Below, piece by piece: positions 1 to 9,600 of a stretch of 64,000 bases of DNA; the first letter of the stretch is position 1, and each line of letters begins with the position of its first letter. A program made the position numbers and the translations under genes. Source of the DNA: Lysobacter solisilvae (lineage in GTDB: Bacteria; Pseudomonadota; Gammaproteobacteria; Xanthomonadales; Xanthomonadaceae); the NCBI RefSeq assembly GCF_016613535.2, contig NZ_CP071518.1, positions 3,100,001 to 3,164,000 of the forward strand. Direction: 5' to 3'. The notes below the pieces were generated by a model, which saw only the letters and a program-made list of their open reading frames with translations, searched no databases and had not been told where the DNA came from.

Positions 1-288
1 GGCGAGCAGCTGGCCTCGACCAAGAACGCCAAGACCGGCCAGTCCTGCGTGGATTGCCACGGCGCCGAAGGCAACGCGCCGATCGACGCCAGCTATCCGA
101 AGCTGGGTGGGCAGTACGCCGATTACCTGGCGCAGGCCCTGCAGGGCTATCGCGGTGGCAAGCGCGAACATGCGCTGATGTCCAGCCAGGCGGCCGAGCT
201 GACCGACCAGCAGATCGCCGACCTCGCCGCGTATTTCGGCTCGCGCACCACGCAGCTGCGCGACCTGGAAGGCACGACCGAAGAGTAA
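1..288 (+). CDS. Cytochrome c family protein, C-terminal part (5' end outside window)
   Basis: The reading frame is open from base 1 and ends at TAA 286-288, so the N-terminus and signal peptide lie outside the window. A CVDCH haem c attachment motif (CxxCH) is encoded at 46-60. About 75 residues follow, including YPKLGGQYADYL, a run typical of class I cytochromes c of the c4/c553 type, and a closing helix DQQIADLAAYF. The distal methionine is probably the one in ALMSSQA. Known role of the family: periplasmic electron carrier to terminal oxidases. It may be the second haem domain of a dihaem c4, which cannot be told from this fragment. A hairpin terminator follows. Confidence 0.85.
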   Translation, partial: GEQLASTKNAKTGQSCVDCHGAEGNAPIDASYPKLGGQYADYLAQALQGYRGGKREHALMSSQAAELTDQQIADLAAYFGSRTTQLRDLEGTTEE

Positions 289-314
289 GCGCCCGGCGCT
301 TGCTGGTATCACGG

Positions 315-345
315 ACGGCCCGCGCATGCGGGCCGTTTCTGTTTT
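315..345 (+). terminator. Rho-independent terminator after the cytochrome c gene
   Basis: A perfect 9-bp stem ACGGCCCGC / GCGGGCCGT (315-323 and 328-336) with a GCAT loop is followed by TTTCTGTTTT. It lies 27 bp after the cytochrome stop codon. Confidence 0.8.
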
Positions 346-359
346 GGACGAAGCAATCA

Positions 360-440
360 GCCCCTTCCCCCGTTGACCAGCCTTCGGCTGTTGAAAGCAA
401 GGGGACGATTGGGATGGGGGCGACGATCGCCGCTCACCCA
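360..440. repeat. Dispersed palindromic intergenic repeat, degenerate copy 1
   Basis: CCCTTCCCCCG, then a spacer, then GATTGGGATGGGGGCGACGA followed by TCGCC. The same signature returns at 10173-10303 and, inverted and most complete, at 35147-35199. It reads as a REP-type element with a GC-rich stem and a conserved GATCG-containing flank. The rest of 441-560 contains only another C/G-rich palindrome (CCTCCCCCGC...GAGGAGGG). Confidence 0.55.
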
Positions 441-560
441 ACGAAAGTGACGGACCCTTCTTCTGGTGCCTCGCGACCGGCCGCCCACTTCAACCCTCCC
501 CCGCAGGCGGAGGAGGGAGCAAGGCGCTGCGGATCCGCTGAACCATCTATCCCGCTTGCG

Positions 561-2327
561 TCACCCGCCCGGTGGCGGCTTGACGCTTCCGTTGTCTTCC
601 TGCAGGTGCGGCTTGAACGGAATGTCCGGCGGCGGTCGCGCGCGCGCGGGCTGGTCGTTGACGTTCGGGTCGCTGATGCCGCAGCCGCCGCCCAGCTGCA
701 GGATCGAGACGATGCACTCGATCTTCTTGGTGGTGCCCGGAATCGGGATGGCCATCCGCTTGATGCCCTTCCGCACCCATTCCTGCAGCAGCGTTTCGTG
801 CGGATGCCAGTATTTGTCCAGCGTCGTGGGCTCATAACCCACGGGCTTGCGCTTGAGCCACGTGCCGGAGCGGTCGAGGTCGACGATGCGATCGTCGATG
901 GTGCCGGGTGGCTGGCCGGTGTTGATGGGGCTTTCGCCCAGGCGCGGGCCGCCTTCGGCGTTGTACAGGCCCTTGGGTTCGCCGCGCTGTCCACCGGGCG
1001 TGTTGCGCGTGGACGCGCCCCAGTCGTCCGATCGCGAGGGCGTGGGGAACGCGCCAGGCGCGGACACGGGCTTGGGGCCCTGCCCTGCACTGGCCGCCGC
1101 CGGTTGCGATCCCGATCGTGCTGCCGCGGGTGCAGCCGCGGCCCCCGATGGCGCAGTACTTGAAGGTGCAGTGGATGGCGTGGCGTTGGCCGGTGACGCC
1201 GACGGGCTTGCCGCCGTCGACGCCTGCGACGCCGCCGGCCCGGGCCGGGTCGGCGTCGGCGAGGTGGCCTGCGACGTGCCGCTGGCAGGCACGGCGGACC
1301 GCGCGGCCGAAGGCGTTGGGATATCGCGCGTGCGGACCGTCGCCTCGGGACCGGCGATCGTGGGCTGGGGCGCGGAAGGCGCGGCGATTTCCACCGGCCG
1401 CACCTGACGCACGGGCGCAGCCACTTCGCGCACGGCGACGTCGGGGACCCGCGCCTGCACCGGACGCGCGGCGATCTCGCGCGGCGTCAGCTCGGGCATC
1501 GTGATCCGCGCCGGCGCCGGTATGTCCGCCTGTTCCACCGTGGCTTCGCGCGCCTGCACGTCGCGTGCGACGACCTCGCGCGGCGCGACCTGCGCCGTCG
1601 GCGCCGGCAGCACGAAATCGCTGGGTTCCGGCGTGGGCGCGCTGACTTCCACGCGCTGTTCGACCGGGGGTACCGGCGCGGGAGCCGGTTCGGGCACTTC
1701 CTGCGGCTGCACCTGTGCCACCGGTGCCTCCAGCGTGGGCTCGACCGGCGCGGGCTCGCTGACCGATGCCGCCGGCAGTGCGGGTGCGGCCTCGTCCGCC
1801 TGCGCAGCCTGCGCCGCGGCCGCCGCCGGCGTCTCCTGCACCTAGGGCACGGGCTGGCCGCCGCCGACGTCCTCCGGCGTGCCGGTGCCGACGAATTCGA
1901 CCTGCACCACGTCCTCGCCGCGACGCTTGGTCGCTTCCAGTTCGACGGCGAGCAGGTAGACGAACATGAACCAGATCAGCAGCGCGACGAAGACCAGGTG
2001 CCAGACCAGGGTGATCGTTGCCGCGATCAGGTGCGTGCGACGGTCTTCGGGCGCCGGGCCGTGCCATTCCTGGCGCCACAGCGAACCAAAGGCCTGCCAG
2101 CGGGTGAGCTCGCCCGAACGGCGCGGGCGCTCGGCCAGCGGGCGGGCCAGCAGGATGTCGACCATCGACTGCGCGGTCGCGCCGGTGACCCTGCCCACGC
2201 GCGCGGCCATGCCGTCGAACCAGGCCTTCCAGGCGGGCGGGAACTCGCCCGGCGGACGACGCAGATGGGGTGACGTCAGCTGCAGCCGGCGCTGCAGCGC
2301 GAGGAGGAGATCTGCGGCGGTATACAA
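561..2327 (-). pseudogene. Transmembrane repetitive protein, split by an in-frame TAG
   Basis: Two open frames lie in the same phase: 161 codons (2327-1845) and 426 codons (1841-564), separated only by TAG at 1844-1842. The first part starts at TTG 2327 behind AGAGGAACG and has a membrane segment near residues 125-147 (LVWHLVFVALLIWFMFVYLL). The second is a long Pro/Ala/Val-rich stretch with repeats such as PREIAARPVQAR, then a conserved globular tail (GTTKKIECIVSILQLGGGCG). I recognise this as the Xanthomonad protein usually called 'transmembrane repetitive protein', whose function is unknown; an envelope-spanning role is inference. CAG to TAG, a single transition, would explain the break. 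It may be a real nonsense mutation or a consensus error. It lies 14 bp downstream of nfuA on the same strand. Confidence 0.7.
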
Positions 2328-2341
2328 GCGCCGCGTTCCTC

Positions 2342-2935
2342 TCAGGCCGCGTCGCGCGGGATGTAGGGAGCGGCGCCGGTGTCGTGATCGGTCGCGTCAC
2401 GCACTGCCGTCACCCCGGGCACCTTCTCCATCAGTGTCTTCTCGATGCCCTGCTTGAGCGTCACGTCAGCCATGCCGCAGCCATGGCAGCCGCCGCCGAA
2501 GCGCAGCCACACCACGCCGTCGGCCCCCACTTCCTGCACCGCGACGTGGCCGCGGTGCTGGGCCAGCTGCGGGTTGATCTCGTGCTCCACCAGCCAGCGC
2601 ACGCGCTCGACCATCGAGGCCGAATCGCCCGGCACCTCGCCCTTGATCCGCGGCGCGCGGATCTGCAGCTGGCCGCCGGTGGCCTGGACTTCGTAGTCGA
2701 TCTCCGCGCCATCCAGGTAGGAGGTGCTGGCCGCATCCAGCCACAGGGTGAAGCCGTTGCAGTCGATCGCCCATTCGTCGCCCTGCAGGTCGCCGGGTTC
2801 GGCGAACTCCAGGCGGACGTCGGCCTTCACCGTACCCGGGTGGACCGCCGACAGGCGCACGCCCAGACCGGGCAGCGCTTCGCGCTCGATCAGCTTGCGG
2901 AAGTGGGTCTGGGCGGATTCGGAAATATTGATCAT
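2342..2935 (-). CDS. nfuA: Fe-S biogenesis protein NfuA
   Basis: A 197-residue protein with an N-terminal degenerate A-type (HesB/IscA-like) domain at about 1-95 and a C-terminal Nfu domain at about 105-180. The Nfu domain carries the cluster-ligating pair C150-x-x-C153 in GGGCHGCGM. NfuA receives a [4Fe-4S] cluster and delivers it to apo-enzymes in the cytoplasm, notably under oxidative stress or iron limitation. Length and domain order match the family. It starts at ATG 2935 and is divergent from phhB. Confidence 0.95.
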   Translation of the reverse strand: MINISESAQTHFRKLIEREALPGLGVRLSAVHPGTVKADVRLEFAEPGDLQGDEWAIDCNGFTLWLDAASTSYLDGAEIDYEVQATGGQLQIRAPRIKGEVPGDSASMVERVRWLVEHEINPQLAQHRGHVAVQEVGADGVVWLRFGGGCHGCGMADVTLKQGIEKTLMEKVPGVTAVRDATDHDTGAAPYIPRDAA

Positions 2936-3044
2936 GCGGCTATTCTAGCGGGGTCCACGCGGCCTTAAGCCCGGCCGTGCCTACTCTACGACGTCGAGCG
3001 ATGTGAATTCGTTCAGTCGATGTGCCCGCCGGAGAAAGCGCACC

Positions 3045-3386
3045 ATGAGCGACCTCATCCCCCTCGCACAGGCCCATTGCCTGCCCCGCCGCGGCAGCGA
3101 GCACCGCCTGACCGAGGCGCGAGTCCGCGAGCTGATGCCCGACCTGCCCGGCTGGGAACTGGTCGAGGACGGCCATGCCCTCTCCAAGACGTTCAACTTC
3201 GGCAACTATTACGAAACGATGGCCTTCGTGAATGCGCTGGCCTTCATGGCCCATCGCGAGGACCACCACCCCGACCTTGGCGTGCATTACAACCGTTGCG
3301 TGGTGCGCTTCTCGACCCACGACGTCGGCGGACTGAGCGAAAACGACTTCATCTGCGCCGCGCGCGCCGAAGCCCTGACCGGCTGA
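3045..3386 (+). CDS. phhB: Pterin-4a-carbinolamine dehydratase
   Basis: A 113-residue single-domain protein. The signature HREDHHPD (a histidine-rich active site of the [ED]xHHP type) and [14 protein letters not shown] are typical of pterin-4a-carbinolamine dehydratases. The enzyme dehydrates 4a-hydroxytetrahydrobiopterin, recycling the cofactor of phenylalanine hydroxylase; some bacterial members act with molybdopterin enzymes instead. The ATG at 3045 is preceded by GGAGAAAG, which fixes the start. It ends 9 bp before the next lipoprotein gene and probably shares its transcript. Confidence 0.92.
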   Translation: MSDLIPLAQAHCLPRRGSEHRLTEARVRELMPDLPGWELVEDGHALSKTFNFGNYYETMAFVNALAFMAHREDHHPDLGVHYNRCVVRFSTHDVGGLSENDFICAARAEALTG

Positions 3387-3395
3387 GGAGACGCC

Positions 3396-3797
3396 ATGAC
3401 CCGCTCCCTGCTTCCGACTTGCGCGCTGGCCGTGGCCGGACTCGTCCTGGCCGCCTGCGGCAAGGCGCCCGCCCCGGCTGCGTCCCTGCCGCCCGCCACG
3501 CCCCCGATGGCCCAGCACACACCGCCCCCCGATTACCCGCCGGAACTGGCCTGCCGCCAGGTCGGTGGTCAGGTCGTGCTCGATGTACGCCTGGCCCCCA
3601 ACGGCGTGCCGGTGGGCATCGACATCTTCCGCAGCAGCGGCGTCAAGGCGCTGGATGACTCGGCGGTCACCGCCGTGCGTGGCTGGCAGTTCAAGGGCGC
3701 CACCGCCGGCGGCAAGCCGGTGCCGAGCAAGGTGCAGGTGCCGGTCACCTTCGCGCCGCCCAATCCGCCGCCCGACGAGTGCAACCGCTACCTGTGA
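3396..3797 (+). CDS. Small lipoprotein with a TonB C-terminal-like domain
   Basis: 133 residues. A signal peptide ends in a lipobox (VLAAC, Cys at about 21), followed by a Pro/Ala linker and a TonB-type beta-alpha-beta domain from about residue 50: GGQVVLDVRLAPNGVPVGI, then DDSAVTAVRGWQFKGAT, then PVPSKVQVPVTF. Known energy transducers use this fold to touch TonB-dependent receptors. Here the anchor is lipid rather than an inner-membrane helix, so energy transduction is uncertain. RBS GGAGACGCC. It follows phhB by 9 bp. A second protein with the same terminal domain lies at 39848. Confidence 0.8.
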   Translation: MTRSLLPTCALAVAGLVLAACGKAPAPAASLPPATPPMAQHTPPPDYPPELACRQVGGQVVLDVRLAPNGVPVGIDIFRSSGVKALDDSAVTAVRGWQFKGATAGGKPVPSKVQVPVTFAPPNPPPDECNRYL

Positions 3798-3836
3798 GAA
3801 GGTGTTGACCGGCCGCGCGCCGGATCGAAGGAGCGA

Positions 3837-4220
3837 ATGGACACGGACGGACTCAAGGCCTGGTGCGCGGGCTTCCCGGGCGCGCAGGCGAAACTGCTGC
3901 CGGCGCCGTCGAACGTGCTGCTCTACCAGGTGCTCGGCAAGCAGTTCGCCTATTTCAAGACCAGCGAACCCGAACGCTGGCGCTTCAGCGTACGGGTCAC
4001 GCCCGACCGCTTCCTGGAACTGACCGACGTGCCCGGCGTCAAGCCGGCGCGCTACATGGCGCGCTTCCATTGGGTGACGATCGTCGATGTCGCCGCATTC
4101 GACGAGGACTACCTGCGAGAACTGGTCGCCTGGTCGTACCGCCGCGCCGTGGACGCGTTGCCGAAAGGCCAGCAGGCACGGCTGGCCAAGGCGGCGCAGG
4201 CAGCGCGGGACGACGTCTGA
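3837..4220 (+). CDS. MmcQ/YjbR family DNA-binding-like protein
   Basis: 127 residues with the CyaY-like fold signatures of the MmcQ/YjbR family: WCAGFPGA near the N-terminus, KQFAYFKT, FSVRVTPDRFLELTDVPGVK in the middle, and a C-terminal helix ELVAWSYRRAVDALPKGQQ. The molecular role of this family is not established; a DNA-binding double-wing motif has been proposed from structures. It starts at ATG 3837 behind GAAGGAGCGA. The last gene before the repeat tract. Confidence 0.85.
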   Translation: MDTDGLKAWCAGFPGAQAKLLPAPSNVLLYQVLGKQFAYFKTSEPERWRFSVRVTPDRFLELTDVPGVKPARYMARFHWVTIVDVAAFDEDYLRELVAWSYRRAVDALPKGQQARLAKAAQAARDDV

Positions 4221-4249
4221 GGAATGCGGGCGACGGGCATCCGCCCGCG

Positions 4250-4660
4250 TCCACTCTCCGGGAGTCGCGTTCCACTCTTTTGGAGTCGCGATCCACTCTT
4301 TCAGAGTCACGCGCCACTCTTTTAGTGTCGCGCTCCAGTCTTTTAGATTCGCGATCCACTCTCCGAGAGTCGCGCTCCAGTCTTTTAGAGTCGCGCTCCA
4401 CTCTTTTAGAGTCGCGCTCCACTCTTTTAGAGTCGCGCTCCACTCTTTTAGAGTCGCGCTCCACTCTTTTAGAGTCGCGCTCCAGTCTTTTAGAGTCGCG
4501 CTCCACTCTTTTAGAGTCGCGCTCCACTCTTTTAGAGTCGCGCTCCACTCTTTCAGAGTCGCACTCCACTCTTTTAGAGTCGCGCTCCACTCTCGGAGAG
4601 TCGCGCTCCACTCTCTGAGAGTCGCGCGCCAGTCTTTTGGAGTCGCGCTCCACTCTTTGT
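4250..4660. repeat. 21-bp minisatellite, 19 full units plus a partial one
   Basis: Tandem units of consensus TCCACTCTTTTAGAGTCGCG plus C (21 bp) run without spacers from 4250 to 4648, and a partial twentieth unit reaches about 4660. Each unit contains the hairpin ACTCT-NNN-AGAGT. The stem is kept in most units while the loop varies (TTT, TTC, CCG, CGG, CTG). End units are the most diverged and central units are identical, as expected for array homogenisation. Because 21 is a multiple of three, several frames stay open on both strands; none has a credible start or composition. Confidence 0.92.
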
Positions 4661-4662
4661 AG

Positions 4663-4817
4663 CCGTCATCCCCGCGAAGGCGGGGATCCATGGACGTTTG
4701 CCGGGTCGGACGTGGAACTCAAAGAGCGGAGCGAAACTCTCCAAGGCCGGAGCACAGGACCCGACCCGGAAGAACGAAAGCAACGTCCATGGATCCCCGC
4801 CTTCGCGGGGATGACGG
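4663..4817. repeat. REPIN-like element: two REP palindromes in inverted orientation
   Basis: The left arm 4664-4698 (CGTCATCCCCGCGAAGGCGG then GGATCCATGGACGTT) is repeated as a reverse complement at 4782-4816. The core palindrome is CCCCGCGAAGGCGGGG. The 80-bp interior begins with CGGGTCGG and has CCGACCCGG near the other end, extending the inverted symmetry. Known REPINs are paired REPs mobilised in trans by RAYT transposases; no RAYT gene is in this window. Confidence 0.75.
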
Positions 4818-5060
4818 ATCAAGGGGGTTCCCACCCCGCCTTCGCGGGATGACGGTTCCAAGGGGATCCCCGCCTTCGCGGAGATGACGGCTCCAGGGGT
4901 TTGCCATCCCCGCCTCGGTTCCAAGGGGTTTGCCGCCTTCGCGGAATGATGGAGCGGGTTGCCACCCCTCCTTCCAAACGCTGACGGTTCCAGGGGAATT
5001 GCCATCCCGCCCGCTACGCGGGGATGACGGTTCCAGGGATATTCGCCAGCCCGCCTACAC
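4818..5060. repeat. Cluster of decayed REP copies
   Basis: At least four degenerate copies of the same core (CCCCGCCTTCGCGGGATGACGG-like) follow, with variants at about 4836-4856, 4864-4890, 4900-4950 and 5005-5036, linked by repeats of GGTTCCAGGGG or GGTTCCAAGGGG. No gene is visible here. The cluster separates the minisatellite from rluC. Confidence 0.65.
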
Positions 5061-5074
5061 GGGCCGCCTGGCCC

Positions 5075-6049
5075 TCAGCCCAGCTTGTCCAGCACGTCGA
5101 CCAGCTCCGGCGCCAGCGGCGCATTGAGCAGGTAAGGTGCGCGCCCGCCGTCCAGGCTGAATTCCAGGGTGGAGGCGTGCAGGAACATGCGGCGCAGGCC
5201 GGCCTGGTCGCGCAGGCGCTTGTTGGCCTCCGGGTCGCCGTACTTGTCGTCGCCGGCGATGGGGTGGCCGATGTGCTGGGAATGGACGCGGATCTGGTGG
5301 GTACGCCCGGTCTCGATGCGCACCTCGCAGTACGACTGCCCCCCGCGGCGCTCCAGCACCCGGAAATGGCTGAGCGAGGCCTTGCCGGCCGGATTGACCT
5401 GCACGTGGCGCTCGCCGCCCTGCCGCAGCCCGACGTGCAGCGGGGCGTCGACCGTCATCACGCCGTCGGGCATGCGACCGGTCAGCAGCGCCAGGTAGCG
5501 CTTGGCGATGCCGCCGTCCTCGCGCATCAGCGCCTGCATCTCGACCAGGGCCGCCCGCTTCTTGGCGACCACCAGCAGGCCGGAGGTATCCCGGTCCAGG
5601 CGATGGACCAGTTCCAGCGACTGGTTGGGACGCAGGGCCCGCAGGGTCTCGATGGCCCCGAAGGAGATGCCGCTGCCGCCGTGGCTGGCCACGCCGGAGG
5701 GCTTGTTCAGGGCCAGCAGCCGGGCGTCCTCGTACACGATCGCCGCTTCCAGGGCCTTGAGGAAACCCGCCGGCGGCGCCTGCCGGGGCCCCTCTTCGGC
5801 CAGGCGGACGGGCGGAATGCGGATCTCGTCCCCGCCCACCAGCTTGCGTTCGGCCTTGGCGCGGCCGCCATTCACCCGTACCTGGCCGGAGCGCACCAGC
5901 TTGTAGACCAGCGAGCGGGGCGCGCCCTTGAGCTGCCCGAGCAGGAAGTTGTCCAGGCGTTGGCCATCGCGGTCTTCGGGCACGCGCACGGTGCGCACGC
6001 CGCGGTCATCGGAGGCCGCAGCGGGCGCGGGGGTGTCTGAACGGGTCAT
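5075..6049 (-). CDS. rluC: 23S rRNA pseudouridine(955/2504/2580) synthase RluC
   Basis: 324 residues. An N-terminal S4 RNA-binding domain (about 25-85, RLDNFLLGQLKGAPRSLVYK onward) is followed by the RluA-type catalytic domain. The catalytic motif HRLDRDTSG places the nucleophilic aspartate at about D152. GRTHQIRVH and HPIAGDDKYG are further family motifs. RluC isomerises three uridines near the peptidyl-transferase centre of 23S rRNA. The divergent position next to rne is the arrangement known from many gammaproteobacteria and supports RluC over RluD. ATG start at 6049. Confidence 0.93.
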   Translation of the reverse strand: MTRSDTPAPAAASDDRGVRTVRVPEDRDGQRLDNFLLGQLKGAPRSLVYKLVRSGQVRVNGGRAKAERKLVGGDEIRIPPVRLAEEGPRQAPPAGFLKALEAAIVYEDARLLALNKPSGVASHGGSGISFGAIETLRALRPNQSLELVHRLDRDTSGLLVVAKKRAALVEMQALMREDGGIAKRYLALLTGRMPDGVMTVDAPLHVGLRQGGERHVQVNPAGKASLSHFRVLERRGGQSYCEVRIETGRTHQIRVHSQHIGHPIAGDDKYGDPEANKRLRDQAGLRRMFLHASTLEFSLDGGRAPYLLNAPLAPELVDVLDKLG

Positions 6050-6063
6050 TGGCTGGATGAGTC

Positions 6064-6072
6064 TGCTACACT
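6064..6072 (+). promoter_or_regulatory. Likely extended -10 promoter element of rne
   Basis: TGCTACACT resembles the extended -10 TGnTATAAT, just past the rluC start codon. No good -35 lies 16-18 bp upstream, which is usual for extended -10 promoters. Transcription from here would give a leader of about 560 nt. Confidence 0.45.
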
Positions 6073-6636
6073 GATGACGCGAGTAAGGTTTTGATTTCGC
6101 TGGGAGTCCGTCGACGGGCTCAGAGGATGAGCGGCTAGTCCGACTCAGGCTGAGCAGTCACGAAGTTCACAACACGTGGGGTCGAAAGCCCCGCTCCCGC
6201 GATCCGGTCCGCGCCTGACCACTGCCCTAGGGGCAGCCATGTTAGCAGCGACGGCCCGGCGGAACCGGCCCTCGTCCGACGGGTCAAACCGTCTGGTGAT
6301 GAACACGACCCGCGCGACGGGAGTCGCCGGCCCGCAAGGCCGCGTCGGCGTTCGAGAACAGGCAGCTCCAAGCCGTCCGGACCGCCACGCAGCCCTGCGA
6401 CCTGCCTCCCCCAGTCGCCGGCCTTTAGAAACGAACCAAGTAGTCAAGCGCTCCCGCGGCATGCCGTGGTGTCGTAGCGCTGGAAATTGAAGCCGGCGGC
6501 GCGTGCAGCGCGGTCAGCCATAGGCAGCCCGGGCCAGCCCCGCGCCTGTCGGCTTGCGGTATCCAGAGGCGAAACGCCCACGGCGTTCCGCGCGGCCTGC
6601 TTTCGAGCAGGATGAAGCGCGCGAGGAACGCAAACA
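6073..6636 (+). promoter_or_regulatory. Long structured 5' leader of rne
   Basis: There is no coding sequence in these 560 bases, which instead hold strong hairpins: CTGCCC-TAG-GGGCAG (6222-6236), GGCGAAACGCC (about 6568-6578) and CCTGCT-TTCG-AGCAGG (6596-6611), the last just upstream of the ribosome-binding site (GAGGAACG, about 6621-6628). In Escherichia coli a roughly 360-nt rne leader lets RNase E autoregulate its own mRNA through such hairpins. Function here is inferred from position, length and structure; sequence identity to that leader is not claimed. Confidence 0.6.
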
Positions 6637-9600
6637 ATGAAGCGAATGCTCATCAATGCAACGCAGGCAGAAGAACTGCGCGTTGCCATCGTCGACGGCC
6701 AGACCCTGTACGACATCGACATCGAACAGCCGTCGAAGGAACAGAAGAAGTCCAACATCTACAAGGGCAAGATCACCCGCCTCGAGCCCTCGCTCGAAGC
6801 CGCCTTCGTGGATTACGGCGCCGAACGCCACGGCTTCCTGCCGCTCAAGGAAATCTCCCGCGACTACTTCCAGCCGGGCGTCGACCACAACAAGGCCGGC
6901 CTGAAGGAACTGCTGCGCGAGGGCCAGGAGATCGTGATCCAGGTCGACAAGGAAGAGCGCGGCAACAAGGGCGCCGCCCTGACCACGTTCATCTCGCTGG
7001 CCGGCCGCTACATGGTGCTGATGCCCAACTCGCCCACCGCCGGGGGCGTCTCGCGCCGGATCGAGGGCGACGACCGCGCCGCGCTCAAGGAAGCGATGGA
7101 CAAGCTGAACATCCCCGATGACATGGGGGTGATCATCCGTACCGCCGGCGTCGGCCGCGATGCCGAGGAACTGCAGTGGGACCTGGACTACCTGCTCCAG
7201 GTCTGGAAGTCGGTCGCCGAGGCGGCGCTGACCAAGCCCTCGCCCTTCCTCATCTACGCCGAATCGCGCCTGATCATCCGCGCCCTGCGCGACTACATGC
7301 GCCCGGACATCGGCGAGATCCTGGTCGACACGCCGGAGATGTACGCCGAGGCGCGCGAGTTCGTCGAACAGGTGATGCCGCACAACCAGCGCAAGCTCAA
7401 GCACTACACCGACGACACCCCGCTGTTCAACCGCTTCCAGATCGAATCGCAGATCGAGAACGCGTACGAGCGTGAGGTCCGCCTGCCCTCCGGCGGCGCC
7501 CTGGTCATCGACCAGACCGAAGCGCTGACCGCGGTCGACGTCAACTCGGCCCGCGCCACCAAGGGCGGCGACATCGAGGAAACGGCGTTCCACACCAACC
7601 TGGAAGCGGCCGAGGAAGTGGCCCGCCAGCTGCGCCTGCGCGACCTGGGCGGCCTGGTGGTGATCGACTTCATCGACATGTCGTCCAACAAGCACCAGCG
7701 TGAAGTCGAGAACCGCCTGCAGAACTCGCTGCGCCACGACCGTGCGCGCGTGCAGCTGGGCCGGATCTCGCGCTTCGGCCTGATGGAGATGTCGCGCCAG
7801 CGCCTGCGTCCCTCGCTGGGCGAATCCAGCCAGATCGTCTGCCCGCGCTGCGAAGGCCACGGCCGCATGCGCAGCGTCGAATCGCTGTCGCTGTCGATCC
7901 TGCGCCTGGCCGAAGAGCACGCGATGAAGGAGAACACCGGCCAAGTGCTGGTGCAGGCTCCGACCGAGATCGCGAACTACCTGCTCAACGAAAAGCGCCG
8001 CGCGCTGAGCGAGATCGAGAAGCGCCACGACTCGCCGATCGTCATCGTCGCCGACGAGCAGCTGCACACCCCGCACTACGAAGTCACGCGCATCCGCGAG
8101 AACGAACTGGGCGAGGAAACCAGCAAGCCCAGCTACCACCGCGGCACGCCGCGCAAGCTGCCCACGCATGCGCTGACCAAGGCCCACCTCAACATCCCGG
8201 ACCTGCCGGCGGTGACCAACGTGAAGCCGGCCTCGCCCGCGCCGATCCGCGAGCCGCGCGAACCCGTGGCCCCCATTGCCGTCGCGCCCGTTGCGCCCCC
8301 CGTGCCGGTGGCCCCGCCGCCGGCACCGGGCATCGTCGATCGCATCCTGGGCTTCTTCCGCGGCAGCCGGCCGATCACGGTCGAACCCACGCTCGAGCAG
8401 CGCATGCAGTCCGAGCGCGGTGAGCGTGCCCGCGCTGGCCGCGACAGCAACCGCCGCGATCGCGGCGGCAAGCCCGGCCGCGACTCGCGCCGCGAGGACT
8501 CCCGCCGGGATGACTCGCGCCGCGACGAGCGCCGTGGCGGCCAGCCGCAGGCCCAGAAGCAGCAGGCCCTTCCCCAGGCCCAGCCGCAGAAGGGTCAGCC
8601 GCAGCCCCAGGCCAAGGGACAGGCTCCCAAGCAACAGCAGCCCCGCGAGGAGCGCCAGCCCGCCCAGGCCGGCGCGCCGCGTCCGGGACGTGACCAGGCC
8701 CGGCCGCAGGGCGGCCGCCAGGAAGGCCGCGCCGATGCCGCGCGTGCCGAGGGCAAGGACGGCGCACGCGCCGACGCGCCGCGGGTCGACAACGCCAGGC
8801 CCGAACCCCGACCGGAGCGCGGCGAGCGCGTCCGTCCGGAAGCCGCCGTCACCGATGCACTGCGTAACGAAGCGCCGGCGGCCGCGGCGGCCGTCGCGTC
8901 GATCCCCGATGCCGACATGGCCGTCTCATCCGCCATCGCGGCCACCGATGCGGCCCATGTCGCGGCTGGCCACGCGGGTCCGGCGTCCGGCGATGCGGCC
9001 GATGCCGACGCTGCCGGTGAAGGCACCGGTCGTCGCCGTCGCGGACGTCGCGGCGGCCGCCGTCGTCGTCGTGGTGGTGCGGGCGAAGGTGCCGCGCTGG
9101 CCGGCGACGAGATGGCCCATGGCGAGGATTCGATGGGCGAGGACATGCTCGACCCGGGTCTGATGGACGACGAAGGCGACGATGCCGACGGCGAACGCGC
9201 CCCGGCCGCCGCCCGCTCGCAGCCGGAGTTCGACTTCGACGACCTGCCGGCGCCCGCCGTGGCCGACGCGACGCCGGCCCCCGCCCGCGAAACCGCGCAC
9301 ACGTTCGACACGACGCACCGCAATGTCGCCGCTGCTGTACCCCCGGCGCCGGCGGTTTCCGCCGCCGCGGTGGCCGCAGCCGTGGTGGCACCGGTGGTCG
9401 TCGAGTCGACCGTGGTCGCACCTGACGTGGTCGCTCCCGAAGTGATCGCCCCCGAAGTGGTGGCCGAGGTGATCGCACCGGCGGTCATCGCACCGGCGGT
9501 CTTCGAGTCGACGGGCAACCGTCCGACGGTCAACGGATCGGCGGAGTTTGCGCCAGCCGTCATGCCCGCCGCTGCCCCGGCCCCGTCGATGGACGTCGCT

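Noticed and set aside
4250..4660. CRISPR array
   Set aside because: The repeats are contiguous 21-bp units with no spacers, and no cas genes are in the window.
2940..4691. A 583-codon open frame on the minus strand through the minisatellite, with a repeated EWSATLK unit
   Set aside because: It is open only because the 21-bp period lacks stops. It runs antisense over three real genes and has no ribosome-binding site.
6514..8634. A 706-codon minus-strand frame opposite rne
   Set aside because: Antisense shadow of the conserved catalytic half of RNase E.
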